Translations under genes and position numbers: made by a program
The notes under the pieces: generated by a model
What the model was told of the DNA's origin: nothing
Database searches by the model: none
What the model saw: only the letters and a program-made list of their open reading frames with translations
From: CAZPZR01 sp964591105
Lineage (GTDB): Bacteria; Bacillota; Clostridia; Lachnospirales; Lachnospiraceae
NCBI GenBank assembly: GCA_964591105.1
Contig: CAZPZR010000015.1
Location: 1 to 33,857, forward strand
Length of the DNA stretch: 33,857 nucleotides
Direction of reading: 5' to 3'
Part shown: positions 26,834 to 33,857 of the stretch, one piece after another
How the letters are laid out: every line of letters begins with the position of its first letter
How positions within the stretch are numbered: position 1 is the stretch's first letter

Positions 26834-28621
26834 TTAGATTGCTCTTGTGTATTCTTTGAGCCATTCTCTTTCTTCTTCTGTAAGGTGTGGTCCGATTTTT
26901 TCATATACATCTTTGTGGTAGTTGTTGAGCCATTCACGTTCGTCTCTGCTCATTTCTTCTGGATCAATACCATCCAAATCGATTGGAGCAAATGTAATTG
27001 TCTCTAAGTACATGAACTGACCATATTTATTCTTTGTACCCTTCTGAACGATGAATTCATTTTCAATACGGATACCGAACTGGCCATCTTCGTAGATACC
27101 AGGTTCGTCTGTCATTACCATACCTTCTTCTAACTGATGATGTTCGTTCTTGCTTGGAACTACATACCAACGGAATCCTGTTGGTGGTTCGTGGATGTTT
27201 CCAAGGTATCCAACGCCATGTCCTGTACCGCACTGGAAGTCAAGATCAAGATCCCAGATTGGACCTCTTGCGAGGATGTCAAGGTTGTATCCATAGCATC
27301 CATAGAGGAATCTTGCACGAGAGAGGCGCATCATTGCACGTACAACTGCTGTGAAGTATTTTTTCATCTGAGCATCTACAGAACCAAGGACAAATGTTCT
27401 TGTGATATCTGTAGAACCTTCATAGTATCCGCCGCCTGTATCATTTAAGAACAGAGCACCTTCCTTTAATACAACGTCAGTTTCTTCGCATGGAGAGTAG
27501 TGCATCATAGCTGCATGATCTGCAAATGCGCAAAGTGGTTCAAAACTGTCGCGGATATATCCTTCCTGTTCTGCACGGAATTCTGTAAGTTTAGCAGCAG
27601 AACTTAATTCTGTAATATCTTCTTTATCGTAGCGAGTTTTTACCCAGTGCATGAATTTGGTGATAGCAATACCATCTTTAATGTGTGCCTGACGAATGTT
27701 TTCAAGTTCTACAGGGTTTTTCATTGCTTTCATAAGAATAGTTGGGTTTGCAGCTTCTACGATCTTACAAGGAATATTTTTGTAAAGTGCATAGTTCATC
27801 TTCATTGGGTCAATCATTGCAACTTCAGATGCATCTAATTTCTTTACATCTTCGTAAATATCGTTGTATGGATGAATCGTTACGTTATTCTTTGCAAGTT
27901 CTGCATGAATCTGATCATTTAACTTATTTTCATCAACGTAAAGTTCTACAGCATCCATTTTTACAATTGCATAAGAGAGCATCAGTGGGAAGAAGTCTAC
28001 ATCATCACCACGTACATTTAAGAGCCAGCAAACATCATCCAAAGATGCGATAATGTGAGCAGTAGCTCCCTGTTCAGCCATCTTAGCACGTACACGTTCT
28101 AATTTAGAAGTTGTGCTTTCTCCTGAATATTTTTCTTCTAAGAAGAAAGCTGGTTTGGTAGAAAGAGAAGGACGATCTTCCCATACAGCATCGATCAAAT
28201 CTTCAGAATAGTGGATGTTAATTCCCTTTGGACACAGTTCGTCTTCATATTCCTGTCCTTCACCCATAGAAAGAACACGTCCGTCAAATGCAACAGTTCC
28301 ACCGCTTGGAACGTTATCAATTAAGTATTCTGTGATAGATGGTGTATCTCCGACAAACATTTTCATCAAACGGATTCCGGATCCTTCTAATTCGTTTGTT
28401 GCCTGGAAGAAATATCTTCCATCTGTCCATAAACCACCATCGTTCATTGTAATAACAGCAGTACCGTAAGACCCACTGAAACCTGTGATGAATTTTCTTG
28501 CTTTAAAATGTTCCCCCACATATTCACTCTGATGAAAATCAGCGGTCGGTACAACGTATGCATCGATCCCTTTTTCGGCCATGAGAGAGCGGAGTTTAGC
28601 TACTCTGTCTGCCACGTTCAT
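26834..28621 (-). CDS. Aminopeptidase P family (M24B) Xaa-Pro aminopeptidase
   Basis: This 595-residue enzyme of the long, three-domain aminopeptidase P type removes an N-terminal residue before proline. It has two creatinase-N-like domains (about 1-310) and a C-terminal pita-bread M24 domain. Metal ligands are seen in LNDTGGGYYEGSTDITRT (two Asp), GTGHGVGYLGNIHEPP (His), TDEPGIYEDG (Glu) and RIENEF (Glu). There is no signal peptide, so it acts on imported peptides. GGAGG lies eight bases before ATG 28621. Its own promoter carries the perfect palindrome ACTTTAGTCTAAAGT, the same element found before the amidohydrolase and the POT importer. These three genes therefore probably form one peptide-use regulon. 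Confidence 0.93.
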   Translation of the reverse strand: MNVADRVAKLRSLMAEKGIDAYVVPTADFHQSEYVGEHFKARKFITGFSGSYGTAVITMNDGGLWTDGRYFFQATNELEGSGIRLMKMFVGDTPSITEYLIDNVPSGGTVAFDGRVLSMGEGQEYEDELCPKGINIHYSEDLIDAVWEDRPSLSTKPAFFLEEKYSGESTTSKLERVRAKMAEQGATAHIIASLDDVCWLLNVRGDDVDFFPLMLSYAIVKMDAVELYVDENKLNDQIHAELAKNNVTIHPYNDIYEDVKKLDASEVAMIDPMKMNYALYKNIPCKIVEAANPTILMKAMKNPVELENIRQAHIKDGIAITKFMHWVKTRYDKEDITELSSAAKLTEFRAEQEGYIRDSFEPLCAFADHAAMMHYSPCEETDVVLKEGALFLNDTGGGYYEGSTDITRTFVLGSVDAQMKKYFTAVVRAMMRLSRARFLYGCYGYNLDILARGPIWDLDLDFQCGTGHGVGYLGNIHEPPTGFRWYVVPSKNEHHQLEEGMVMTDEPGIYEDGQFGIRIENEFIVQKGTKNKYGQFMYLETITFAPIDLDGIDPEEMSRDEREWLNNYHKDVYEKIGPHLTEEEREWLKEYTRAI

Positions 28622-28655
28622 AATTGTTACCTCCTTGGTATTTTAATATGTTAAT

Positions 28656-28684
28656 ATTTTACCACACTTTAGACTAAAGTACAA
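28656..28684 (-). promoter_or_regulatory. Aminopeptidase P promoter with perfect palindromic operator
   Basis: On the minus strand: -35 TTGTAC (28679-28684), a 17-base spacer and an extended -10 TGGTAAAAT (TAAAAT at 28656-28661). The 15-base palindrome ACTTTAGTCTAAAGT (28666-28680) fills most of the spacer and overlaps the -35. That placement suits a repressor that blocks RNA polymerase. Confidence 0.8.
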
Positions 28685-28713
28685 ACGATAGTACGAAAAA
28701 GATAAAAAAATGC

Positions 28714-28747
28714 AAAAAAAAGACTTTAAACCGAAGTTTAAAGTCTT
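28714..28747 (-). terminator. Terminator of the POT transporter gene
   Basis: A perfect 12-bp stem, AAGACTTTAAAC (28720-28731) with GTTTAAAGTCTT (28736-28747) around CGAA, is followed on the minus strand by a run of T (plus-strand A at 28714-28721). It separates the POT gene from the aminopeptidase P promoter, so the two minus-strand genes are separate transcripts. Confidence 0.9.
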
Positions 28748-28767
28748 TTAATTTCACATCAATCGAA

Positions 28768-30120
28768 TTATTTGTCAGCCTGGATAAGGTTAGCAAATTT
28801 CTTGTCTGTAAACCACATAACAATACCAACAACAACGATGATAATACCACAAATACCGAATGCTGTAACGAAACGGAACTGTGACATCCAGTTGTAAAGG
28901 TATCCGTATGCTTTACCAGAGAAGAAGATGATGAATGGCCATACACCAAGGAGTGTTCCAAGGAGTTTCTTTGGAGCGTACTGGTTGATGAATGAGTTTC
29001 CAAGTGGAGAGAAGATAATTTCTCCAAGTGTAAGGAAGAATGAAACAAGAACGATGAGCCAGATACCTACTGGGTTTCCGTTTCCTTCTCCTGCCATAAA
29101 TGCAGCAGCTACCATTACGAAAAGTGAAATACCAAGGATAGCGATTCCAAGGCCTGTTTTTCTCCACATAGAGAGGTCTTTACCTTTAGCAGATAATTTG
29201 TTCCATACAACAGCCATGATTGGGCAACCAATGATACAGAAAAGAGCGTTCATTGAGTCGAACCAAGCTGTAGGCATCTGGAAGCTTCCGATGTTCCAGT
29301 TAGCCCATCCGAGACCACCCTGTTCAACAGGACCGAATTCGTAGTAAACTGGGAGGTATACTAAGTACCATAACAACCAGAAAATACCAGAGAACAATGT
29401 TACAACAAGGATAGCAGCAACACGGTTCTTTTCAAGGTGTGTAAGTGGAGCGTCATTCTTTTCTTCTGTGTCAGCATCCTTAGATTTGTCAACAAGGAAA
29501 GGTTTTTTACCAGCTTCACCGAAGAGTTTTCCTCCAACGAATACCCACATAGCGCAGTCAACGAAAAGGAAGATTGCACATGCTAAGAATGTGAGTCTCA
29601 TGTCTACCATTGTAGCAAGGAGTGAGAGGAATGTTGTTCCACAGAATGAACCAATGTTAACGAATGTGTACTGAATATTGAAAGCAGCATCCATCTGGTC
29701 TTCACATCCAGCGTTTGTGAAAAGACGTCCGTTAACACCAGAAACGTTACCTTTGAAGAATCCTGTACCGATAGATACAAGGATGATCATAGCCCACATC
29801 ATCTTAAGATCATATGCCTGCCATGCACAGAGGTAACCAACACCCATAAGGATTTCTCCCAATGGTACAAGGAGACGTGGGCTTACCCAACGGTCAGCAA
29901 TGTATCCACCGAAGATAGGTGTAAGGTAAGTAAATGCAACGATGTTAGCACTCATAAGAGCACCCTGTGACTTATCGAGTCCGAGACCACCGTCAGCAAC
30001 AGCGGCAACTACGAAAATTGCCATGAGCCATTTTGCAGCATAGTATGCACATCTTTCGAATGAGAAGGAAAGATTACACACCCAAGTACCTAATGGCCAC
30101 TTTTTCTTTGTGTTTTCCAT
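28768..30120 (-). CDS. POT/PTR2-family proton-dependent oligopeptide transporter
   Basis: This membrane protein of about 450 residues has the many hydrophobic segments of the major facilitator superfamily. It carries POT landmarks: FSFERCAYYAAKW in the first helix (the family's ERxxYY region), GGYIADRW at the end of helix 2, and a PTR2-like stretch FNIQYTFVNIGSFCGT in the fifth-helix area. The family imports di- and tripeptides with protons. I chose ATG 30120 with GGAGGG eight bases upstream over a TTG at 30135 that overlaps that ribosome site. It has its own promoter with the shared palindrome and its own terminator. It plausibly supplies peptides for the aminopeptidase and amidohydrolase encoded next to it. 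Confidence 0.92.
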   Translation of the reverse strand: MENTKKKWPLGTWVCNLSFSFERCAYYAAKWLMAIFVVAAVADGGLGLDKSQGALMSANIVAFTYLTPIFGGYIADRWVSPRLLVPLGEILMGVGYLCAWQAYDLKMMWAMIILVSIGTGFFKGNVSGVNGRLFTNAGCEDQMDAAFNIQYTFVNIGSFCGTTFLSLLATMVDMRLTFLACAIFLFVDCAMWVFVGGKLFGEAGKKPFLVDKSKDADTEEKNDAPLTHLEKNRVAAILVVTLFSGIFWLLWYLVYLPVYYEFGPVEQGGLGWANWNIGSFQMPTAWFDSMNALFCIIGCPIMAVVWNKLSAKGKDLSMWRKTGLGIAILGISLFVMVAAAFMAGEGNGNPVGIWLIVLVSFFLTLGEIIFSPLGNSFINQYAPKKLLGTLLGVWPFIIFFSGKAYGYLYNWMSQFRFVTAFGICGIIIVVVGIVMWFTDKKFANLIQADK

Positions 30121-30200
30121 TTTTTTACCCTCCAATAAGTAAATATTAAATTGTCAGTTATAAAACGTTGGAAAAACCTGTCGATATTATAACCAAAAGA

Positions 30201-30229
30201 AATATATCACATTTAAGACTAAAGTACAA
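30201..30229 (-). promoter_or_regulatory. POT transporter promoter with shared operator motif
   Basis: On the minus strand: -35 TTGTAC (30224-30229), a 17-base spacer and an extended -10 TGATATATT (TATATT at 30201-30206). ACTTTAGTCTTAAAT (30211-30225) lies between, matching the perfect palindrome in its first ten bases. Geometry and spacing equal those of the aminopeptidase P promoter. The rest of the 349-base gap between the POT and carboxyltransferase genes holds the divergent promoter below, a weak AAAATCA/TGATTTT hairpin at 30262-30280 and no gene I can support. Confidence 0.75.
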
Positions 30230-30342
30230 CAGATATTTTAAGAAAAAGTTAATTTTCTCACAAAATCAGTTTATGATTTTTTAATAATTCATCACGGTAA
30301 TAAGGTAAAACATTAGCAGAACGTGAATAAATTAACAGAATC

Positions 30343-30383
30343 TTCGAGAAAACTATTGCACTTCCTCGAAAAAAAGATATAAT
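30343..30383 (+). promoter_or_regulatory. Promoter of the decarboxylase operon with flanking dyad
   Basis: TTGCAC at 30356-30361, a 16-base spacer and TATAAT at 30378-30383. The -35 is bracketed by TTCGAG (30343-30348) and CTCGAA (30365-30370), a dyad with 16 bases between the arms that may be an operator. The leader is about 80 bases to ATG 30470. Confidence 0.6.
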
Positions 30384-30469
30384 TAATGATAATAGGCAAA
30401 AATTTGGTTTACTATTTTAACGTAGTATAAAACTGAATTTAAATATGAAGGAAAATGGAGGTCTAGAAG

Positions 30470-31909
30470 ATGAGCAACATGTCATCAAAAAATGCAGCAG
30501 GTAATCGTATCGCAACTTTACTTGATGCAGGAAGTTTTGTTGAGATTGGTGGAGCTGTTACAGCAAGAGCAACTGATTTTAACATGCAGCAAAAAGAAAC
30601 TCCGGCAGACGGTGTGATCACTGGCTATGGAGTGATTGATGGGAATTTAGTGTATGTGTATAGTCAGGATGCTTCTGTACTTGGCGGAGCAATCGGCGAG
30701 ATGCATGCAAAGAAGATTGCTAATATTTATGATATGGCAATGAAGATGGGGGCACCTGTAATTGGACTTGTGGATTGTGCAGGGTTGAGACTTCAGGAAG
30801 CAACAGATGCATTAGAAGCATTTGGTAACTTATATCTGAAGCAGACTATGGCATCTGGGGTAATTCCACAGATTACAGCACTCTTTGGAACATGTGGTGG
30901 AGGTCTTGCAGTAGTACCAGCACTCACAGATTTCACATTTATGGAAGAAAAGAATGCAAAATTATTTGTAAATTCTCCAAATGCACTTCCAGGAAACGAA
31001 ATTTCTAAGTGCAACACATCTTCTGCAAAATTCCAGAGCGAAGAAACTGGTTTAGTGGATGCGGTTGGAACAGAAGAAGAGATTTTAGCAGAGATTCGTG
31101 ATCTCGTTATGATCTTACCATGTAATAATGAAGAAAACGCTTCTTACGATGAATGCATGGATGATTTGAACAGAGTATGCGAAGGAATTGAGAATGCAAC
31201 AGAAGATACAGCAATCGCACTTGCAATGATCTCAGATGAGAACTATTTCTTTGAAACAAAGAGAGCATATGCAAAGGATATGGTAACAGGATTCATTCGT
31301 TTGAATGGTATGACTGTTGGTGCGGTAGCAAATCGTTCAAAAGTATATAATGAAGAATCAGAAGTGGTTGCAGAATTTGATGGTTCATTATCTGCAGATG
31401 GAGCTGCAAAAGCAGCAGAATTTGTAGAATTTTGTGATGCCTTCAATATTCCAGTTCTTACATTGACAAATGTATCTGGATTTAAGGCTTCAGAATATGA
31501 TGAAAAACACCTTGCAAAAGCAGCAGCAAAATTGACATATGCATTTGCAAATGCTTCTGTACCAAAGGTGAATGTCATCGTTGGTAAGGCTTACGGAAGT
31601 GCTTATGTTGCAATGAACAGCAAATCAACAGGAGCTGACATGGTATATGCATGGCCAGAAGCTTCTATTGGTATGATGGATGCAACACTTGCAGCAAAGA
31701 TTATGTATGCAGATAAAGATGCAGACACAATGAAAGAAAAAGCAGTAGAATATCAGGAACTTCAGTCAAGTCCTATGGCTGCAGCAAGAAGAGGATATGT
31801 GGACACAATCATCCAGGCGGGTGATACAAGAAAGTATGTAATCGGTGCATTTGAAATGCTGTTTACAAAAAGAGAAGAACGTCCAATGAAAAAGCACGGA
31901 ACAGTTTAG
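30470..31909 (+). CDS. Acyl-CoA carboxyltransferase subunit (MmdA/PCCB-like) of a decarboxylase
   Basis: This 479-residue carboxyltransferase has two crotonase-like halves. The N half contains ASVLGGAIGEMHAKKI, LVDCAGLRLQEA and LFGTCGGGLAVVPAL; the C half has NVSGFKASEYDEKHLAKAAAK and GKAYGSAYVAMNSKSTGADM. It is somewhat shorter than typical MmdA or propionyl-CoA carboxylase beta chains (about 510). It moves CO2 between an acyl-CoA or 2-oxo acid and biotin. With OadG-like, biotin-carrier and beta-pump subunits following, the most likely role is the carboxyltransferase of a Na+-translocating methylmalonyl-CoA, glutaconyl-CoA or related decarboxylase; the exact acid is not readable. GGAGG precedes ATG 30470. 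It leads a four-gene operon. Confidence 0.85.
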   Translation: MSNMSSKNAAGNRIATLLDAGSFVEIGGAVTARATDFNMQQKETPADGVITGYGVIDGNLVYVYSQDASVLGGAIGEMHAKKIANIYDMAMKMGAPVIGLVDCAGLRLQEATDALEAFGNLYLKQTMASGVIPQITALFGTCGGGLAVVPALTDFTFMEEKNAKLFVNSPNALPGNEISKCNTSSAKFQSEETGLVDAVGTEEEILAEIRDLVMILPCNNEENASYDECMDDLNRVCEGIENATEDTAIALAMISDENYFFETKRAYAKDMVTGFIRLNGMTVGAVANRSKVYNEESEVVAEFDGSLSADGAAKAAEFVEFCDAFNIPVLTLTNVSGFKASEYDEKHLAKAAAKLTYAFANASVPKVNVIVGKAYGSAYVAMNSKSTGADMVYAWPEASIGMMDATLAAKIMYADKDADTMKEKAVEYQELQSSPMAAARRGYVDTIIQAGDTRKYVIGAFEMLFTKREERPMKKHGTV

Positions 31910-31923
31910 TGAGGTGAAGCATA

Positions 31924-32691
31924 GTGAAAAAGAGAATTAGCTTATTAATTTGTATGCTTGTAATGGTCATGAGCTTTGCTGGATGTTCTGCAAAATCAAC
32001 AATGGAATATGATGAAGCAAGCCTTTCACAGGTTGCTGAATTTTTAATTGGTTATTGCAACAGCGCAGATGAAACTGTGATTGCACAGTGGAAGGGAATG
32101 TCAGAATTTGCTGTTGAACAGCAGATTTATGATGCAAGTCTTCCTCTGACACGTGAAAGTTTCATTGGTGCGATGGAAAGCTGGCAGGCAGGACTTGATG
32201 AATGCGGTGCGTACATTGAACATGGCGATTATACATACGAAGCATCTAAGGATGAAGTGGTAGTAACTACTCCAGCCGTTTTTGAAGATCGTGAAGCAAC
32301 ATTGAAATTTGTTTTTGATGAAAATCTGCGTCTGGATACACTGACAGTCAGTGGTAATTATTCTATGGGCGAGATTTTGGAAAAAGCAGGTTTGAATACA
32401 GTACTTGGAATGGGAACTGTATTTGCAGTATTGATCTTTATTGCATTTATTATTTATTTGTTTAAATACATTCCTGTGATTCAGGAAAAATTCAGCAAAA
32501 AAGGTTCAAAAGCGTCAGCAGCTCCAACAGCAGCTGTAGCAGATGTAACTACAGAAGAAGCAGAAACTGTAGATGACCTTGAGCTAATCGTAGTTATTGC
32601 AGCAGCAATCGCAGCGGCAGAAGGAACTACAACAGATGGATTTGTTGTAAGAAGTATCAAACGTCGTCCATCAAACAAATGGAGAGCTTAG
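31924..32691 (+). CDS. OadG-family decarboxylase gamma subunit with lipoprotein-type N-terminal domain
   Basis: This 255-residue protein begins with a lipoprotein signal ending SFAGC (C21 lipobox). An outer domain of about 130 residues follows (about 25-150), then one membrane helix (about 159-181), a charged Ala-rich linker and the OadG-like tail VIAAAIAAAEG to the conserved basic end IKRRPSNKWRA. Ordinary OadG subunits are under about 120 residues with no outer domain, so this is OadG with an added lipid-anchored ectodomain of unknown role. The family anchors and assembles the Na+ decarboxylase pump. Translation starts at GTG 31924 after GAGGTG. It is 14 bases from the carboxyltransferase gene, in the same operon. 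Confidence 0.85.
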   Translation: MKKRISLLICMLVMVMSFAGCSAKSTMEYDEASLSQVAEFLIGYCNSADETVIAQWKGMSEFAVEQQIYDASLPLTRESFIGAMESWQAGLDECGAYIEHGDYTYEASKDEVVVTTPAVFEDREATLKFVFDENLRLDTLTVSGNYSMGEILEKAGLNTVLGMGTVFAVLIFIAFIIYLFKYIPVIQEKFSKKGSKASAAPTAAVADVTTEEAETVDDLELIVVIAAAIAAAEGTTTDGFVVRSIKRRPSNKWRA

Positions 32692-32712
32692 GATATTAGG
32701 AGGATTTTAAAA

Positions 32713-33084
32713 ATGAAAAATTATACAATTACAGTTAATGGAAATGTATACGATGTCACAGTTGAAGAAACAGGCGCAGGTGCAGCACCAGCAGCTCCAG
32801 TAAAAAGAGCAGCAGCTCCAGTAGCAGCACCAAAGGCAGCTCCAGCAGCAAAACCAGCAGCTGCAGCAGGTTCAATTGAAGTAAAAGCAGGAGCAGCAGG
32901 TAAAGTATTTAAGTTGGAAGCAAGTGCTGGTCAGGCAGTAAAAGCTGGTGATCCAGTTGTAATTATTGAAGCAATGAAGATGGAAATTCCAGTTGTAGCA
33001 CCACAGGACGGAACAGTTGCAGCAATTAACGTTAGCGTAGGCGATGCAGTTGAAGCTGGACAGGTATTAGCTACATTAAACTAA
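32713..33084 (+). CDS. Biotin carboxyl carrier protein of the decarboxylase
   Basis: This 123-residue protein has a short N-terminal part (MKNYTITVNGNVYDVTVEE). A flexible Ala/Pro-rich linker follows (about 21-53), then a biotinyl domain with the biotin site IEAMKMEIPV, in which K89 carries the cofactor. It shuttles CO2 from the carboxyltransferase to the membrane beta subunit. The Pro/Ala swinging linker is typical of MmdC/GcdC-like carriers. AGGAGG precedes ATG 32713. It lies between the gamma- and beta-subunit genes, which fixes its partner complex. Confidence 0.95.
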   Translation: MKNYTITVNGNVYDVTVEETGAGAAPAAPVKRAAAPVAAPKAAPAAKPAAAAGSIEVKAGAAGKVFKLEASAGQAVKAGDPVVIIEAMKMEIPVVAPQDGTVAAINVSVGDAVEAGQVLATLN

Positions 33085-33133
33085 TGTGAAAACATCGGGA
33101 ATTTTCCTGATAAACACGACTGGAGGTTAAAAA

Positions 33134-33857
33134 ATGGAATATATAACATCGACGTTAGGAAACCTCGTGCAGCAGACAGCATTTTTAAATCTGACAATCG
33201 GTAACTTGGTTATGATTGCCGTTGCATGTTTTTTCCTATACTTAGCAATTAGACATGAGTTCGAACCTCTGCTTCTTGTACCAATTGCATTCGGTATGCT
33301 TCTTGTTAATATCTATCCAGATATTATGCTTCATGCAGAAGATGCAGAGAATGGAGTAGGCGGACTTCTGTATTATTTCTATGTGCTGGATGAATGGGCA
33401 ATTCTTCCATCCTTGATTTTCATGGGTGTAGGAGCAATGACAGACTTTGGTCCTTTGATTGCCAACCCTAAGAGTTTCCTTTTGGGAGCGTCCGCACAGT
33501 TTGGTATTTTCGCAGCATATTTGGGAGCTATGGCAATGGGATTCTCTGATAAAGCTGCAGCAGCAATTTCAATCATCGGTGGAGCGGATGGGCCAACATC
33601 TATCTTCCTTGCTGGTAAATTACAGCAGACAGATATTCTTGGACCGATTGCGGTAGCGGCATATTCTTATATGTCATTAGTACCGATTATTCAGCCACCA
33701 ATTATGAAACTTCTTACAACTGAAAAAGAACGTAAGATCAAGATGGAACAGTTGCGTCCGGTATCTAAGTTGGAAAAGATTCTCTTCCCAATCATTGTTA
33801 CGATTGTTGTATGTATGATTCTTCCTACAACAGCACCACTTGTTGGTATGTTAATGC
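33134..33857 (+). CDS. Na+-translocating decarboxylase beta subunit, 3' end cut by the window
   Basis: The first 241 codons of an OadB/MmdB/GcdB-type membrane subunit are present and the window ends inside the gene; the family usually has about 370-430 residues. It decarboxylates carboxybiotin and couples this to Na+ export. Visible features are several hydrophobic segments, the conserved DEWAILPSLIFMGVGAMTDFGPL region and the family motif SIIGGADGPTSIFLA in the ion-binding area. TGGAGG lies eight bases before ATG 33134. It closes the visible part of the decarboxylase operon. More subunit genes could follow beyond the window. Confidence 0.93.
   Translation, partial: MEYITSTLGNLVQQTAFLNLTIGNLVMIAVACFFLYLAIRHEFEPLLLVPIAFGMLLVNIYPDIMLHAEDAENGVGGLLYYFYVLDEWAILPSLIFMGVGAMTDFGPLIANPKSFLLGASAQFGIFAAYLGAMAMGFSDKAAAAISIIGGADGPTSIFLAGKLQQTDILGPIAVAAYSYMSLVPIIQPPIMKLLTTEKERKIKMEQLRPVSKLEKILFPIIVTIVVCMILPTTAPLVGMLM

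Noticed and set aside
26834..30120. Long plus-strand open frames opposite the aminopeptidase P and POT genes
   Set aside because: The minus-strand proteins have complete family motifs; the opposite frames have none and no ribosome sites.
33094..33111. Small hairpin ATCGGGAA/TTCCTGAT between the biotin carrier and beta-subunit genes
   Set aside because: The two-base loop is very tight and there is no T tract; not a credible terminator inside the operon.

Overview
This AT-rich window most resembles a gut Lachnospiraceae chromosome (Dorea/Mediterraneibacter/Blautia-like Firmicutes). The evidence is the strong GGAGG ribosome sites, the family-level protein resemblance, the QueH-type queuosine enzyme and the biotin-dependent Na+ decarboxylase cluster. 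The species cannot be named from sequence alone. The sequence is a draft scaffold, with exactly 100 N at 9682-9781.

Layout. (1) 1-2800: an operon of an ATP-grasp ligase, an esterase-fold hydrolase and an Sfp-type phosphopantetheinyl transferase, behind a clear promoter. (2) 2970-15279: one giant secreted/surface protein gene of roughly 4,070 or more codons. It is broken by an in-frame TAA at 4038-4040 and by the N gap. It carries a signal peptide, beta-rich N-terminal domains, about 40 visible repeats of 41 aa with a C-x10-C-x2-C-x14-H pattern, a phosphodiester-glycosidase (NAGPA-like) domain, Ig-like and wall-binding-like segments and four FN3-like modules. (3) 15342-17072, minus strand: an SsuB/SsuC-type ABC ATPase and permease without a binding protein. 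They are preceded by a structured leader that looks like an unassigned riboswitch with an overlapping terminator. (4) 17187-23221: housekeeping genes queH, argH-asd, topB and a left-handed-beta-helix acyltransferase. (5) 23412-25400: a complete 2-isopropylmalate synthase fused to a C-terminal AraC-type DNA-binding domain. (6) 25535-30120: a peptide-use group of a prolidase-like amidohydrolase, an aminopeptidase P and a POT peptide transporter. Their three separate promoters share the same operator-like palindrome, ACTTTAGTCTAAAGT. (7) 30470-end: a biotin-dependent Na+-pumping decarboxylase operon of carboxyltransferase, lipoprotein-fused OadG subunit, biotin carrier and beta subunit. The last gene is cut by the window end.

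The strongest leads are the shared palindrome that defines a small peptide regulon, the unassigned leader RNA, the LeuA-AraC fusion, the Cys/His repeat array in the interrupted giant protein, and the OadG subunit with a lipoprotein ectodomain.
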